Part shown: positions 46,633 through 56,109 of the stretch, one piece after another | How positions within the stretch are numbered: the stretch's first letter is position 1 | How the letters are laid out: every line of letters begins with the position of its first letter | Assembly (NCBI GenBank): GCA_035380045.1 | Contig: DAOSWM010000009.1 | Location: 9,683 to 73,682, forward strand | Reading direction: 5' to 3' | Source of the DNA: DAOSWM01 sp035380045 | GTDB taxonomy: Bacteria > Bacteroidota > Bacteroidia > Bacteroidales > Tenuifilaceae | Length of the DNA: 64,000 nucleotides | The notes under the pieces: model-generated | Databases searched by the model: none | What the model was told of the DNA's origin: nothing | What the model saw: only the letters and a program-made list of their open reading frames with translations | Program-made: the position numbers and the translations under genes

Positions 46633-47469
46633 ATGCAACCAAAATATAAACTTCTGATGCTTGCCTGCCTGCTCATTACTTTCAACAGCAACCTTAAGGC
46701 ACAATTCGAAAACAAGGTAACCTTCAACTTCTCTCTTGGAGCCATTCAGCCCATAGGTATACAGGAGTACATATACCAAAGCGATAATTTGCACTACGAA
46801 AACACGTTCCTCATGCCTTACCTTTTTTCAAACTATAAGCAAGGATTTACCTTCACAGGAAGCGCACAATTCAACATAAACAGATTTTTCTCTGTTGGTA
46901 CCGGTATTGGAGTCGAAAGGATTGGCAACTGGGAGTACACCGAAGCATACACTTGGAACGATGAAAGGAAAGAGAGAGATTTCCTTTCGTGGACAATTAC
47001 CAGCGGTGAAACCTTGCTCGACAAGGGTACCAACGAGTTAAACCTCTACAATTTAAGCATTGGAGTGTTCCCCAGAATTAACCTTGCCTACGGCAAGAAG
47101 GTTAACCCCTATATTTTCACCGAAATAACCTTCAATTACACCGACATTAACTATGTGAACAACCAAAGAATATCGTGGATTGACTTAGGAGGAACCGAGG
47201 AGGACTACGACGAATGGTACAGCAGTTTAACTACTCCAGCAGCATTTAAAAACACCCCTCAAAGTAGCTTTGGGGTTGGTTTGTATCCAGGGTTAGGAAT
47301 CGATTTTAACATTTCCCAAAACCTGGGCATTTTCATCCAGGGAGGATACTCATTTATAAGCATAAACAAATCGGACCTTGAGGACGCGAACCTCGAAGCT
47401 GAAAATTTTAAAACCATTAAAGCTGAGCTGGGAGTTAAGGTTAGCTTCCTACGTTCAAAGGACATCTAA
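46633..47469 (+). CDS. Outer-membrane beta-barrel protein
   Basis: 278 residues from the ATG at 46633; the open frame beginning at 46495 inside the lipoprotein gene is a shadow. A signal peptide with cleavage near LKAQ precedes alternating aromatic/hydrophobic strands (FSVGTGIGVERIG, INLAYGKKVNPYIFTEITFNY) and ends with KAELGVKVSF, fitting an outer-membrane barrel of the PorT/OmpW-like size class. No specific family could be named. It sits between the PKD lipoprotein and the caspase gene with short gaps. Confidence 0.75.
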   Translation: MQPKYKLLMLACLLITFNSNLKAQFENKVTFNFSLGAIQPIGIQEYIYQSDNLHYENTFLMPYLFSNYKQGFTFTGSAQFNINRFFSVGTGIGVERIGNWEYTEAYTWNDERKERDFLSWTITSGETLLDKGTNELNLYNLSIGVFPRINLAYGKKVNPYIFTEITFNYTDINYVNNQRISWIDLGGTEEDYDEWYSSLTTPAAFKNTPQSSFGVGLYPGLGIDFNISQNLGIFIQGGYSFISINKSDLEDANLEAENFKTIKAELGVKVSFLRSKDI

Positions 47470-47503
47470 ACCCCTTCTCCATCGGGAGGAAAAACAAAAA
47501 GCT

Positions 47504-50122
47504 ATGTGGAAAAAGAGCATTCTGTTCATTTACCTTGCTACAATTACAGCTGCCTGCTTCTCGCAGGTTCAACAGGCCAAAACATTCGAGGAGAAGAAGC
47601 ATGGAGTAATTGTATCGGCAGTAAGTAACGATGGGAACCTTATTGCCACAAGCGGAAACGACAATAACATCATCGTTTGGAACATCCTATCGGGAACCAT
47701 TTTTCGAAAACTTACCGGGCTCAACGAGCTGACCAAGGCGATTGCTTTCAGTTACGATGGGCGTTCCCTTATAACTGGAGGAAAAGACAGCAAGGTTTGT
47801 GTTTGGGACATTGACAAGGGCCAGCTTCGTTATTCACTAACCGGGCACTCCGATGATGTTAACGCCGTAAGCGTTAACTTCGATAACTCACTAGCTGCCT
47901 CGGGAAGCGCAGACAAATCAATTATTATTTGGGATATTAGAAGCGGGAAACTCTTGGCCACCCTACCAGCACATAGCAAAGAGGTTACCTCGGTTCACTT
48001 CAGCCCGAACGGAACCAAACTTGCTTCCGCATCAGCCGATGGTTCTATTAAAATATGGAACACCAGCACCTGGGTAACCGAACGAACGATTGATGCCCAC
48101 AAGGATTGGGTTCGCTGCGTAAAATTTAGCCCAGATGGAAGCCTTATCGCAACATGTGGCGATGATAAAACGGTAAAAATTTTCGACGGGTTCGGGAACC
48201 TGAAGTTTAAAATGAGCGGCCATAAGGATAGAGTCACCGAACTCTCATTCAGCCCCGATGGGAATTTCTTAGTTTCGGGGTCATTCGATCAACGGTTCAT
48301 CCTTTGGAATGTAGCGACAGGAACCGAGGTTTACCGCTCAAATTCGCTGGGCGAAATAATTTACTCCATTTCGTTTAATCCGAACGGGAAGACGTTGGTA
48401 ACAACGAACCTTTACAAGGATGAATTCATCCTCTGGGATGTTTCTTCGCTTAACATTGCCAGTAACGTAAGCCCTGCACAAGCCCCCCAAACTAACATTG
48501 CACAAGCCCAAACCAACGTTCCCTCGCAAGTAGTTTCATCGTTCGAACCCCCTTCGTTGCAAATTGCTGGGGTGAACTTCACCGATGCCAACCGGAATAG
48601 TGTTATTGATGCTGGCGAGCAGGCTGCGGTTGAACTCACCATTGTAAATTCAGGCAAGGGAGCTGCACAGGCTGTTAAGCTCTACTTTTCTGAACAGAAT
48701 AACGTTAAGGGCATTAATTTTTCACAAGTTCACGATTTAGGGAGCATTCAACCAGGAACTCAACGTACACTTAAGGTTCCTATTACCGCTGCCGAACACC
48801 TTGAAACATCAAACGCAAATTTCAGAATATCCATCACTGAAAGCATGGGAACAACCACAAACCCAGTTGATTTTGCCATTGAAACCCGAAAACTCACTGT
48901 GCCCCTTGTGGTTGTACATGAATATGCGATTGAACCTATCAATTCATCGATAGTAACGAAGGGAAGTAAGTTCAAACTTAGCATGATAATTCAGAACAAG
49001 GGCGATGCGGTTGCCCGAATTATTAAAGTAAAATTCGGCATTCCCGAAAACGCTTTCATAGTTAGCGACCCCGAGTTTACAATATCAGAACTTTCTCCCC
49101 AAGAGTTCAAGAAACTTGAAGTGGAAGTGATGACTAACACAAGGTACATTCGCCCCGATGTTCCAATTGAGATTTTTGTTACTGAATCAACCGGAAAGTA
49201 CGGCGACAGGAAGATTGCCAGCGCCCAGTTTGGGGAGGGCCCTCAGGGCGACATTAACTCTATTTACCTTGCAAGCGCTCCCTCCACCGCTGTTGGCTCA
49301 TCAAATGTAACGTTCTCAACCGTTTCGGATGTTGACAGGAATATCCCACAGAGCCCTGTGCAAAAAAGTTCCTGTTACGCGCTAATTATTGGTAACGAGG
49401 ATTACAGCTCATACCAGCAGGGGCTAACCAGTGAGGTTAACGTTGAGTTTGCCCGCAACGATGCAAAAATTTTCAAGGAATACGTAAACAAAACGCTGGG
49501 GGTTCCCGAGGAAAACATAATGTTACTGCTCGATGCGAAGGTAATTGAGTTTAACCGCTGTATTGAGAAGTTGAACCTAATTGCCAAAACATCGGGAGGA
49601 AACTGTGAGCTAATCTTCTACTTTGCTGGCCACGGACTTCCCGATGAAGTTACAAAGGATGCATACCTCATGCCAGTTGACGTTAGCGGCAACGATTTAA
49701 AGTACGCCATTAAGCTAAGTGAACTTTACGCTAAACTTTCGGAACACCCAACCAAGAAGGTCACTGTTTTTCTAGACGCATGCTTTAGCGGAGGGGCACG
49801 GAACGATGCGTTGGTTGCCGCACGAGGTGTAAAAGTGAGGCCCAAAAAGGAGGCAATAAAGGGGAACGTTGTGGTTTTCTCGGCCAGCAGTGGCGAACAA
49901 TCATCACTTCCATACAAGGATAAACAGCATGGAATTTTCACCTACCATTTGCTGAAGAAACTACAGGAAACCAAGGGCGATGCATCGCTTCAAGAAATAT
50001 CGGAATACCTGAGCAAAGAGGTTTCGCTCCGCTCAATAATCGTTAATAACAAGGAGCAGAACCCGCAAGTCAACTACAGCACCGAAGTGCAGGAAAAATG
50101 GGGTAGCTGGAAGCTAAAGTAG
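47504..50122 (+). CDS. WD40-CARDB-caspase multidomain protein
   Basis: 872 residues from the ATG at 47504 preceded by GGAGGA. A signal peptide (to about SQ-VQ) suggests export. Residues about 30-315 form a seven-blade WD40 propeller (repeats such as SGSADKSIIIWD). Residues 350-575 hold two CARDB-like beta domains with a calcium-site-like DANRNSVIDAGE at 361. A caspase-like (C14) domain covers 622-850 with the catalytic dyad His710 (YFAGHG) and Cys760 (FLDACFSGG). It is presumed to be a secreted or periplasmic cysteine protease; whether the caspase is active and what it cuts are unknown. It ends a three-gene operon with the PKD lipoprotein and the barrel. Confidence 0.88.
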   Translation: MWKKSILFIYLATITAACFSQVQQAKTFEEKKHGVIVSAVSNDGNLIATSGNDNNIIVWNILSGTIFRKLTGLNELTKAIAFSYDGRSLITGGKDSKVCVWDIDKGQLRYSLTGHSDDVNAVSVNFDNSLAASGSADKSIIIWDIRSGKLLATLPAHSKEVTSVHFSPNGTKLASASADGSIKIWNTSTWVTERTIDAHKDWVRCVKFSPDGSLIATCGDDKTVKIFDGFGNLKFKMSGHKDRVTELSFSPDGNFLVSGSFDQRFILWNVATGTEVYRSNSLGEIIYSISFNPNGKTLVTTNLYKDEFILWDVSSLNIASNVSPAQAPQTNIAQAQTNVPSQVVSSFEPPSLQIAGVNFTDANRNSVIDAGEQAAVELTIVNSGKGAAQAVKLYFSEQNNVKGINFSQVHDLGSIQPGTQRTLKVPITAAEHLETSNANFRISITESMGTTTNPVDFAIETRKLTVPLVVVHEYAIEPINSSIVTKGSKFKLSMIIQNKGDAVARIIKVKFGIPENAFIVSDPEFTISELSPQEFKKLEVEVMTNTRYIRPDVPIEIFVTESTGKYGDRKIASAQFGEGPQGDINSIYLASAPSTAVGSSNVTFSTVSDVDRNIPQSPVQKSSCYALIIGNEDYSSYQQGLTSEVNVEFARNDAKIFKEYVNKTLGVPEENIMLLLDAKVIEFNRCIEKLNLIAKTSGGNCELIFYFAGHGLPDEVTKDAYLMPVDVSGNDLKYAIKLSELYAKLSEHPTKKVTVFLDACFSGGARNDALVAARGVKVRPKKEAIKGNVVVFSASSGEQSSLPYKDKQHGIFTYHLLKKLQETKGDASLQEISEYLSKEVSLRSIIVNNKEQNPQVNYSTEVQEKWGSWKLK

Positions 50123-50139
50123 CCTTACAGAAAAGAAAG

Positions 50140-50292
50140 CAGAGGGTGTCTTACAAACTCATTGTGTGACTCAGTAAAGGACTCTGGGAAACTCTGTTAA
50201 ATTTTGTGGTGTATCACTGAGTCTCACAATGGAAACACAGAGCTCCACAGAGCAATAAACTTAATTCATTATAGCTTTTAAGGCACCCTCTG
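50140..50292. repeat. Nested imperfect inverted repeat between convergent genes
   Basis: Two inverted pairs are nested. The outer arms are 50140-50156 and 50276-50292 (15 of 17 matched). The inner arms are 50160-50175 (CATTGTGTGACTCAGT) and 50216-50231, which match at 15 of 16 positions. The central part has runs of ACTCTG-like motifs. It lies between the caspase gene and a convergent minus-strand gene, so it may be a REP-like element that also ends transcription on both sides. Confidence 0.7.
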
Positions 50293-50293
50293 T

Positions 50294-51043
50294 TTACTCA
50301 TCAAACCCTGGCCGTTTGAAATCCATGGCGTTGGGTAACTTTTTTAGAATTAACTTTTTAACAACCGCTAAATCTTTTAGGAAACTCAGAATGTCATCCT
50401 CAAATTGTGGGAATATCTCCATCAGCTTCATCCATGCTGCAATAGAACGTTCAATTACAATAACCGCAATTTTGGCCGAGCCAAGCGCATCGTTGAACTC
50501 ATACTCATCCTCTTCGTAGTCGAATTGAAGATGGCACCGGTACGTTTTGGCCGAAACCAGCAGAAGGTAATGCTGTAGAACCTCAATGACATCAACCAGC
50601 TGGTTCGCCCGCTCATCGTCAATACCAGCAAGCTGGGTATGCTTCTCCTCAATTTCACTGTAGTTCAGCTTCATCCAATCGTGACCCCTCAGTGAATACT
50701 CGCGAGAAAGCTTCACCGCTTCATGTTTTTCAGGGTCGGGCAAGGCGGATTCAACATCTTCTTCAGGAAGGTTATTCGGATCAATCCCCATCTCCTCCAT
50801 CATCTCCTGCAGCATGTCGGCAGCAACCTGAAACATTACGTGAATTTCATCCCAAAACTCTTTATTCTCATCATCGCTCTGCTCCCTCTCTGCGTCAAAC
50901 TCCTTCTCCATTAAATATACGCTACAGAAAGCACTATGCGTGCAACGCTCACACCAACGATCGCAGTAGTTGTGTATCCCTGAAATTATTTTCGGATCAC
51001 TAGTTATTGACTTTAGTAAGCTGGCTGCCTTTCTTTTATCCAT
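50294..51043 (-). CDS. Hypothetical protein with conserved N-terminal cysteines
   Basis: 249 residues from the ATG at 51043 (MDKRKAASLLKSI). Near residues 25-41 there is a cysteine-rich motif, CDRWCERCTHSAFCSVY, with four cysteines in C-x3-C-x2-C-x5-C spacing, which could bind zinc or an iron-sulfur cluster. The rest is acidic and helical (MLQEMMEEMGIDPNNLPEEDVE, and LQFDYEEDEYEF). I recognise it only as a type of protein seen in Bacteroidota without a known function. A TAnnTTTG box at 51114-51121 lies 70 bases upstream on the minus strand. Confidence 0.7.
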   Translation of the reverse strand: MDKRKAASLLKSITSDPKIISGIHNYCDRWCERCTHSAFCSVYLMEKEFDAEREQSDDENKEFWDEIHVMFQVAADMLQEMMEEMGIDPNNLPEEDVESALPDPEKHEAVKLSREYSLRGHDWMKLNYSEIEEKHTQLAGIDDERANQLVDVIEVLQHYLLLVSAKTYRCHLQFDYEEDEYEFNDALGSAKIAVIVIERSIAAWMKLMEIFPQFEDDILSFLKDLAVVKKLILKKLPNAMDFKRPGFDE

Positions 51044-51113
51044 TACTACATTTTTTGCTAAAGGTAAAAATCGAACTTCAAAATAAAAAATAAAACTACA
51101 AATCACAACCACC

Positions 51114-51121
51114 CAAATATA
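51114..51121 (-). promoter_or_regulatory. Candidate -7 box for the Cys-motif protein
   Basis: The minus strand reads TATATTTG, a perfect TAnnTTTG, 70 bases before the ATG at 51043. No -33 element is evident. Confidence 0.35.
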
Positions 51122-51282
51122 AAATGTCTTTTTTTTTAATTACCCCCCCCTATTTTTCATCTTCATGCAAACGTTTTTTGCTTTATTTTATATTTTACCC
51201 TTGTTTTTTAACCCTCTTTTGTCATTATTTATATATTTTTGCGTCTGTGTTAGTATGAACAATAACCATTAAACTTAAAACT

Positions 51283-53475
51283 ATGTCGAATCTGCGTTTT
51301 AAAGCTATGGGTGAAGCGCTAGCTCGCCCATTCATTCAGTACGAAAACCCAAAAGGGAAAATCTCCGATTTTTTTGGCATAAACGTTTTCGACCAGCAGA
51401 AAATGCGTAGGTACTTATCAACCGAAGCCTACGAAAGTGTTGCAATAGCAATTGAGGAAGGAAGAAGGATTGATAGAAAAATTGCAGGTCAGGTTGCCGC
51501 AGGAATGAAAGCATGGGCCATTGAGCGTGGAGCGACACACTACACACACTGGTTCCATCCGCTAAACGGCTCCACGGCCGAAAAACACGACAGTTTCTTT
51601 GGCCCAGGGAAGGATGGTGTTGCCCTAGAATCCTTCAGTGGCGATTTGCTGGTTCAGCAGGAACCCGATGCCAGCAGCTTCCCCAGCGGTGGAATCAGAA
51701 ACACCTTCGAGGCACGTGGGTATTCCGCTTGGGATCCATCTTCACCTGCATTTGTACTTGAACACACGCTCTGTATTCCAACCATTTTTGTATCGTACAC
51801 GGGTGAAGCGCTCGACTTTAAAACCCCTCACCTCAAGTCACTGCATGCGCTCGATAAGGCTGCAACCGCCATGTGCGCATTCTTCGATAAGGATGTTAAG
51901 AAAGTGTCTGTTACCCTGGGGTGGGAACAGGAGTATTTCCTAATTGACGAAGCCCTTTACAATGCTCGCCCCGATTTGGCCATGTGTAACCGTACAATTA
52001 TGGGACACGCTTCTGCTAAAGATCAACAACTTGAGGATCATTATTTTGGTTCAATCCCCGAAAGAGTAAATGCATTCATGCGTAACTTCGAGATGGAGGC
52101 CTACAAATTGGGGATCCCAGTAAAAACGCGTCATAACGAGGTTGCACCAAACCAGTTTGAATGCGCACCTGTGTACGAAGAAGCAAATCTGGCAGTTGAT
52201 CACAACCAGCTCATCATGTCGCTCATGGAAAAAATTGCCCGTAGGCATAAGTTCCGTGTCATCTTCCACGAGAAACCCTTCAAAGGAATTAACGGCTCTG
52301 GAAAACACTGTAACTGGTCGCTTCTAACCAGCACTGGCGTTAACCTGCTATCACCTGGCGGAACACCAAAAAACAACCTGCAATTCCTAACATTCTTGGT
52401 AAACACCATTAAAGCCGTTCACGACCATGCCGCCCTGCTGCTAGGAAGCATTGCCAGCGAACCCAACAGCCACCGGCTGGGTGCACACGAAGCCCCCCCG
52501 GCTATCATGTCGGTTTTCATTGGCAAAACCCTCTCGAACGTTCTTGATGACCTTGAACAGAGGGTTACTGATAAAAAAATGACTCCCGACGAGAAAACCG
52601 AGATTAAGCTCGACATTGGTAAAATTCCGGAAATCCTTCTCGACAATACCGACCGAAACCGAACTTCACCCTTCGCTTTCACTGGCAATCGGTTCGAGTT
52701 CAGAGCCGTTGGCTCTTCAGCCAGCTGTGCTTCACCCATGATTGTCCTAAACTCTGCCATGGCTAGCCAGCTTAATACCTTCCGCATCGATGTTGAAAAA
52801 CTAATTGAGAAGGGTGTGAAAAAGGATGAGGCAATTTTTCAATGCATCCGAAAAACCATAATTGCATCAAAAGCGATTCGGTTTGAGGGCAACGGGTACA
52901 GTCAGGAATGGATTGAAGAGGCTGCAAGAAGGAATCTGCCAAATATTTGCGATGCACCAAACGCATATAAAACATTCTTATACCCATCTTCATTAAAGTT
53001 ACTTTCAGAAAACCATGTGCTTACCGAACGGGAGCTACACGCACGCTACGAAATTCGCAACGAGATCTTTGTTAAAAAAATGCAGATAGAATCGCGTGTG
53101 ATGGGCGATTTGGCAATAAACCACATAGTTCCTACTGCGCTGGCATACCAAAACGTTCTTATTAATAACGTACGTGGTTTAAAAGAACTTTTCTCCGACG
53201 AAGAAGAATACCTGAGCATGGCTTCGCCTCAACTACAAACCATAAAAAAAATTGCAGAGCACCTAAAGCATGTTCGAGAACAGGTTAAACTAATGGTTGA
53301 TACCCGTAAAGAGGTTAATACAATAACCAATATCGCTGAAAAAGCGAATGAGTACACCAACCGAATCCGCCCGTTTCTTATCGAAATCCGATACCACATC
53401 GATAAACTTGAACTTATTGTTGATGATGAGATGTGGCCTCTTCCAAAGTACAGGGAGTTACTATTTGTAAGGTAA
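51283..53475 (+). CDS. glnN: Type III glutamine synthetase
   Basis: GlnN, 730 residues, makes glutamine from glutamate, ammonia and ATP. It is the long GSIII form used by Bacteroidota, starting MSNLRFKAMGEALARPF. Family landmarks include THYTHWFHPLNGSTAEKHD, the GWEQEYFLID catalytic block, RHNEVAPNQFE and NGSGKHCNWSL, which together supply the metal and ATP ligands. It stands alone, with a terminator 22 bases downstream. The upstream region contains a run of eight C residues at 51143-51150. Confidence 0.97.
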   Translation: MSNLRFKAMGEALARPFIQYENPKGKISDFFGINVFDQQKMRRYLSTEAYESVAIAIEEGRRIDRKIAGQVAAGMKAWAIERGATHYTHWFHPLNGSTAEKHDSFFGPGKDGVALESFSGDLLVQQEPDASSFPSGGIRNTFEARGYSAWDPSSPAFVLEHTLCIPTIFVSYTGEALDFKTPHLKSLHALDKAATAMCAFFDKDVKKVSVTLGWEQEYFLIDEALYNARPDLAMCNRTIMGHASAKDQQLEDHYFGSIPERVNAFMRNFEMEAYKLGIPVKTRHNEVAPNQFECAPVYEEANLAVDHNQLIMSLMEKIARRHKFRVIFHEKPFKGINGSGKHCNWSLLTSTGVNLLSPGGTPKNNLQFLTFLVNTIKAVHDHAALLLGSIASEPNSHRLGAHEAPPAIMSVFIGKTLSNVLDDLEQRVTDKKMTPDEKTEIKLDIGKIPEILLDNTDRNRTSPFAFTGNRFEFRAVGSSASCASPMIVLNSAMASQLNTFRIDVEKLIEKGVKKDEAIFQCIRKTIIASKAIRFEGNGYSQEWIEEAARRNLPNICDAPNAYKTFLYPSSLKLLSENHVLTERELHARYEIRNEIFVKKMQIESRVMGDLAINHIVPTALAYQNVLINNVRGLKELFSDEEEYLSMASPQLQTIKKIAEHLKHVREQVKLMVDTRKEVNTITNIAEKANEYTNRIRPFLIEIRYHIDKLELIVDDEMWPLPKYRELLFVR

Positions 53476-53496
53476 ATGTAGCTGAAAAAAAAGAAC

Positions 53497-53530
53497 ATGA
53501 GCGGGCAAAATTTGTTCCGCTCATTTTCGT
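53497..53530 (+). terminator. Rho-independent terminator after glnN
   Basis: An 8-bp stem, ATGAGCGG with CCGCTCAT, is extended inward by GCAAA/TTTG pairs and followed by TTTTCGTT. It starts 22 bases after the glnN stop. Confidence 0.85.
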
Positions 53531-53654
53531 TATGGGTAATATACAATTTTTAATAAATATTGCTTACTTTTACGAGGCAAAGCAATTGTTTTGCAACTTG
53601 CAATGAAACAAGTATTTGTTGCAGAAAAGTTAACATCGAAAAAAGTATGAAAAT

Positions 53655-55640
53655 ATGAAATATTTCGCCAAAGTTAGTTTCGTTGTCATTTTATCAATTA
53701 TCTATGGTGCTTTGTCTGCCCAAACAAACCGCCTAAAGCGTGCCAACGCTCTGTACGATGCCGGAGGCTACTACGAAGCAATCGATCTGTTCAAAGAAGA
53801 TATCGACAAGGTGAATAAAGAAGAAGTAGGTACCTACCTTCAAAAAATTGCCGACTGTTACCGTATGATCGGCAACTCCAGGCAAGCTGAAATTTGGTAC
53901 AAGAAGGCCATTTCACGCGAAACTAACGACCCAAAAGTATTCTACTACTACGCAGAAATGCTCAAAATGGGCGAAAAGTATGATGAAGCCCTTGAACAGT
54001 ACTTAAAATACAAAGAGCTAGTTCCCAACGACCCCCTCGCCGAAGGGGGCATACAGTCGTGTGAACTTTCAAAAAAGTGGATGGAATCACCTTCAGGTTA
54101 CGAGGTAATGAACATGAGGGCTTTCAATAGTCGCCAAACCGATTTCTGCCCTGCGTTTGGCTCTGGCGACTACTCGGTAATATACTTCACTAGTTCACGT
54201 GACGAAGCATCAGGCTCACAGAAACACGCCGGAACTGGTGAAAAATTTACCGATATTTTTGTTACTGAACGCGACAGGAAGGGTACGTGGAGTAAACCCC
54301 GACCCCTTGACGAAACCATCAACACTAACTACGACGAAGGTGCCCCTTCCCTTTCAACCGATTTCACCAAAATGTACTTCACACGCTGCCGAACCAGCAA
54401 ACGGAACAAACTTGGATGCGAAATCTTTATAAGTGAAAAACGCGAGCAGGGATGGCTAACTCCCGAAGCAATTCCTCTTTCGACCGATAGCATGGTTATT
54501 GCACACCCGTCCATTTCAAGCGACGATTTAACTTTATACTTCGTAAGCAATATTCCCGGAGGGTACGGCGGTAACGACCTGTGGAAAGTAACCCGTACAA
54601 CCTCCGGCGATGTTTGGGGTGAACCTATCAACCTTGGCCCACAAATCAATACAAAAGGGAATGAGATGTTTCCTTTCATTCATCCCGATGGCACTCTCTA
54701 CTTCTCATCCGATGGCCACCCTGGAATGGGAGGGTTAGACATTTTTAAGGCATCACAGAACGAAAAGGGCGACTGGGAAATTGACAACATGCGGTATCCC
54801 ATGAACTCCCCTGCAGATGATTTCGGCGTTATTTTTGAAACCGAGCGCGAAGCAGGCTACTTCTCTTCCCGTAGAAAGGATGTTGGTACTCGCGGAGGCG
54901 ATAACATTTTCTTTTTCTACCTACCCCCTGTGAACTTCAATATAATTGGAAAAGTTAAGGACGATAAAACGCAGAAACCAATCGTAAAAGCTGATGTTAA
55001 ACTGGTGGGTAGCGATGGGTTAATTGTAAATAACGCAACCGATGAAAACGGAGCGTTCCGCTTCATGCTTAATCCAAATACTGACTACGTGCTTATCGCA
55101 TCGAAGGAAGGTTACCTAAACGGGAAGGCTCGTGAAACTACACGCGGACTAAATGAAAGCAAAGACTTTGAGAAAACCATTTCACTAACATCAACCGCAA
55201 AACCCATTGAACTACCCAACATTTTCTACGACTACGATCGCTGGGAACTACGTCCTGAATCAATGGCTGCCCTCGACAGGTTAATTGAAGTTCTTAACGA
55301 TAACCCAACCATTGTTATTGAGTTGGGAGCACATACCGATAGCAGGGGAACGCTTGACTACAACTACGAACTTTCGCAAAAACGCGCACAATCGGTTGTA
55401 AACTATCTAATTGAAAGAGGAATACCTGCCGAAAGGTTACGTGCGAAAGGTTACGCCCAGTCGCAACCAAAAATTGTTGACGAGCAGCTCCTTCAGCAGT
55501 ACGGATTCCTAGCCAATGGTGCGGTTTTAAACGATGATTATATAAATTCAATAACCGATGAAACGCAGCAGGAAACCATTCACCAAATAAACAGAAGAAC
55601 CGAGTTCCGGGTTCTTAGCACCGACTATAAGGCTGAATAG
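53655..55640 (+). CDS. TPR-PD40-CarboxypepD_reg-OmpA protein, PorE-like
   Basis: 661 residues with a signal peptide (cleavage near LSAQ). The order of domains is TPR (about 28-125), PD40/WD40 propeller (160-420), a carboxypeptidase-regulatory-like beta sandwich (428-510, IGKVKDDKTQKPIV), and an OmpA domain (520-656, with GAHTDSRGTLDYNYELSQ). This is the architecture of PorE, an outer-membrane part of the type IX secretion system in Porphyromonas. Unlike PorE, it has no lipobox. Because several Bacteroidota OmpA proteins share the plan, the T9SS link is an inference. Confidence 0.86.
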   Translation: MKYFAKVSFVVILSIIYGALSAQTNRLKRANALYDAGGYYEAIDLFKEDIDKVNKEEVGTYLQKIADCYRMIGNSRQAEIWYKKAISRETNDPKVFYYYAEMLKMGEKYDEALEQYLKYKELVPNDPLAEGGIQSCELSKKWMESPSGYEVMNMRAFNSRQTDFCPAFGSGDYSVIYFTSSRDEASGSQKHAGTGEKFTDIFVTERDRKGTWSKPRPLDETINTNYDEGAPSLSTDFTKMYFTRCRTSKRNKLGCEIFISEKREQGWLTPEAIPLSTDSMVIAHPSISSDDLTLYFVSNIPGGYGGNDLWKVTRTTSGDVWGEPINLGPQINTKGNEMFPFIHPDGTLYFSSDGHPGMGGLDIFKASQNEKGDWEIDNMRYPMNSPADDFGVIFETEREAGYFSSRRKDVGTRGGDNIFFFYLPPVNFNIIGKVKDDKTQKPIVKADVKLVGSDGLIVNNATDENGAFRFMLNPNTDYVLIASKEGYLNGKARETTRGLNESKDFEKTISLTSTAKPIELPNIFYDYDRWELRPESMAALDRLIEVLNDNPTIVIELGAHTDSRGTLDYNYELSQKRAQSVVNYLIERGIPAERLRAKGYAQSQPKIVDEQLLQQYGFLANGAVLNDDYINSITDETQQETIHQINRRTEFRVLSTDYKAE

Positions 55641-55722
55641 TTTTTTGTGGCACTTTTATTGCATTATAATAATTATCTCTTTACATTTTTCGTAAAGAAT
55701 AACTAATGTGCTTCAGGAAGTT

Positions 55723-56079
55723 ATGATAAGGTTTCTCTCAGCAATGGCACTAATTGTGTTATTGGGAATAAGTACCGGACATGCTCAAAAAATTTATCAG
55801 GCCGACGATATTCAGAACGCCTCAATAACAATTTTTGCTGTTGACGAACCCGATCAGGCCGATTTATGGGTATGCTTCGTTTGGGAGGAAACTGAAATTA
55901 CCCGAACAGGCCTTTGGATGGACATGCGATTCCCTCACGAAGCCGATGTAATAATTTTCTTTGTTGACGAGGAAAAGGGGGCCGATCTTAAAATTTGGCT
56001 CGTTGATACTGCTGAAGAATCAAAATGGCTTAACGAATCAAAAAAACATCTCCTAAAACTGAAGGAACCCAAAGAGTAG
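55723..56079 (+). CDS. DUF6150-like secreted protein
   Basis: 118 residues from the ATG at 55723, which is preceded by AGGAAG; the frame five codons upstream (GTG at 55708) is less likely. A signal peptide (cleavage near GHAQ) leads into short strand repeats of the type NxADLxVxFV...ADVxIFFVD...ADLKIWLVD. The same pattern is found in proteins annotated DUF6150 in Bacteroidota. Function is unknown. It lies between the PorE-like gene and purM. Confidence 0.7.
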   Translation: MIRFLSAMALIVLLGISTGHAQKIYQADDIQNASITIFAVDEPDQADLWVCFVWEETEITRTGLWMDMRFPHEADVIIFFVDEEKGADLKIWLVDTAEESKWLNESKKHLLKLKEPKE

Positions 56080-56109
56080 ATTAACCCATTTGAAAACGCA
56101 AAATACTTA

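Noticed and set aside
47378..47503. N-terminal extension of the WD40-caspase frame
   Set aside because: The extension is basic and overlaps the barrel gene; the ATG at 47504 has a ribosome binding site and a signal peptide.
47504..50122. WD40-caspase gene as a phage-defence effector
   Set aside because: No reverse transcriptase, nucleotide cyclase, gasdermin or other defence gene is adjacent, and the protein has an export signal.
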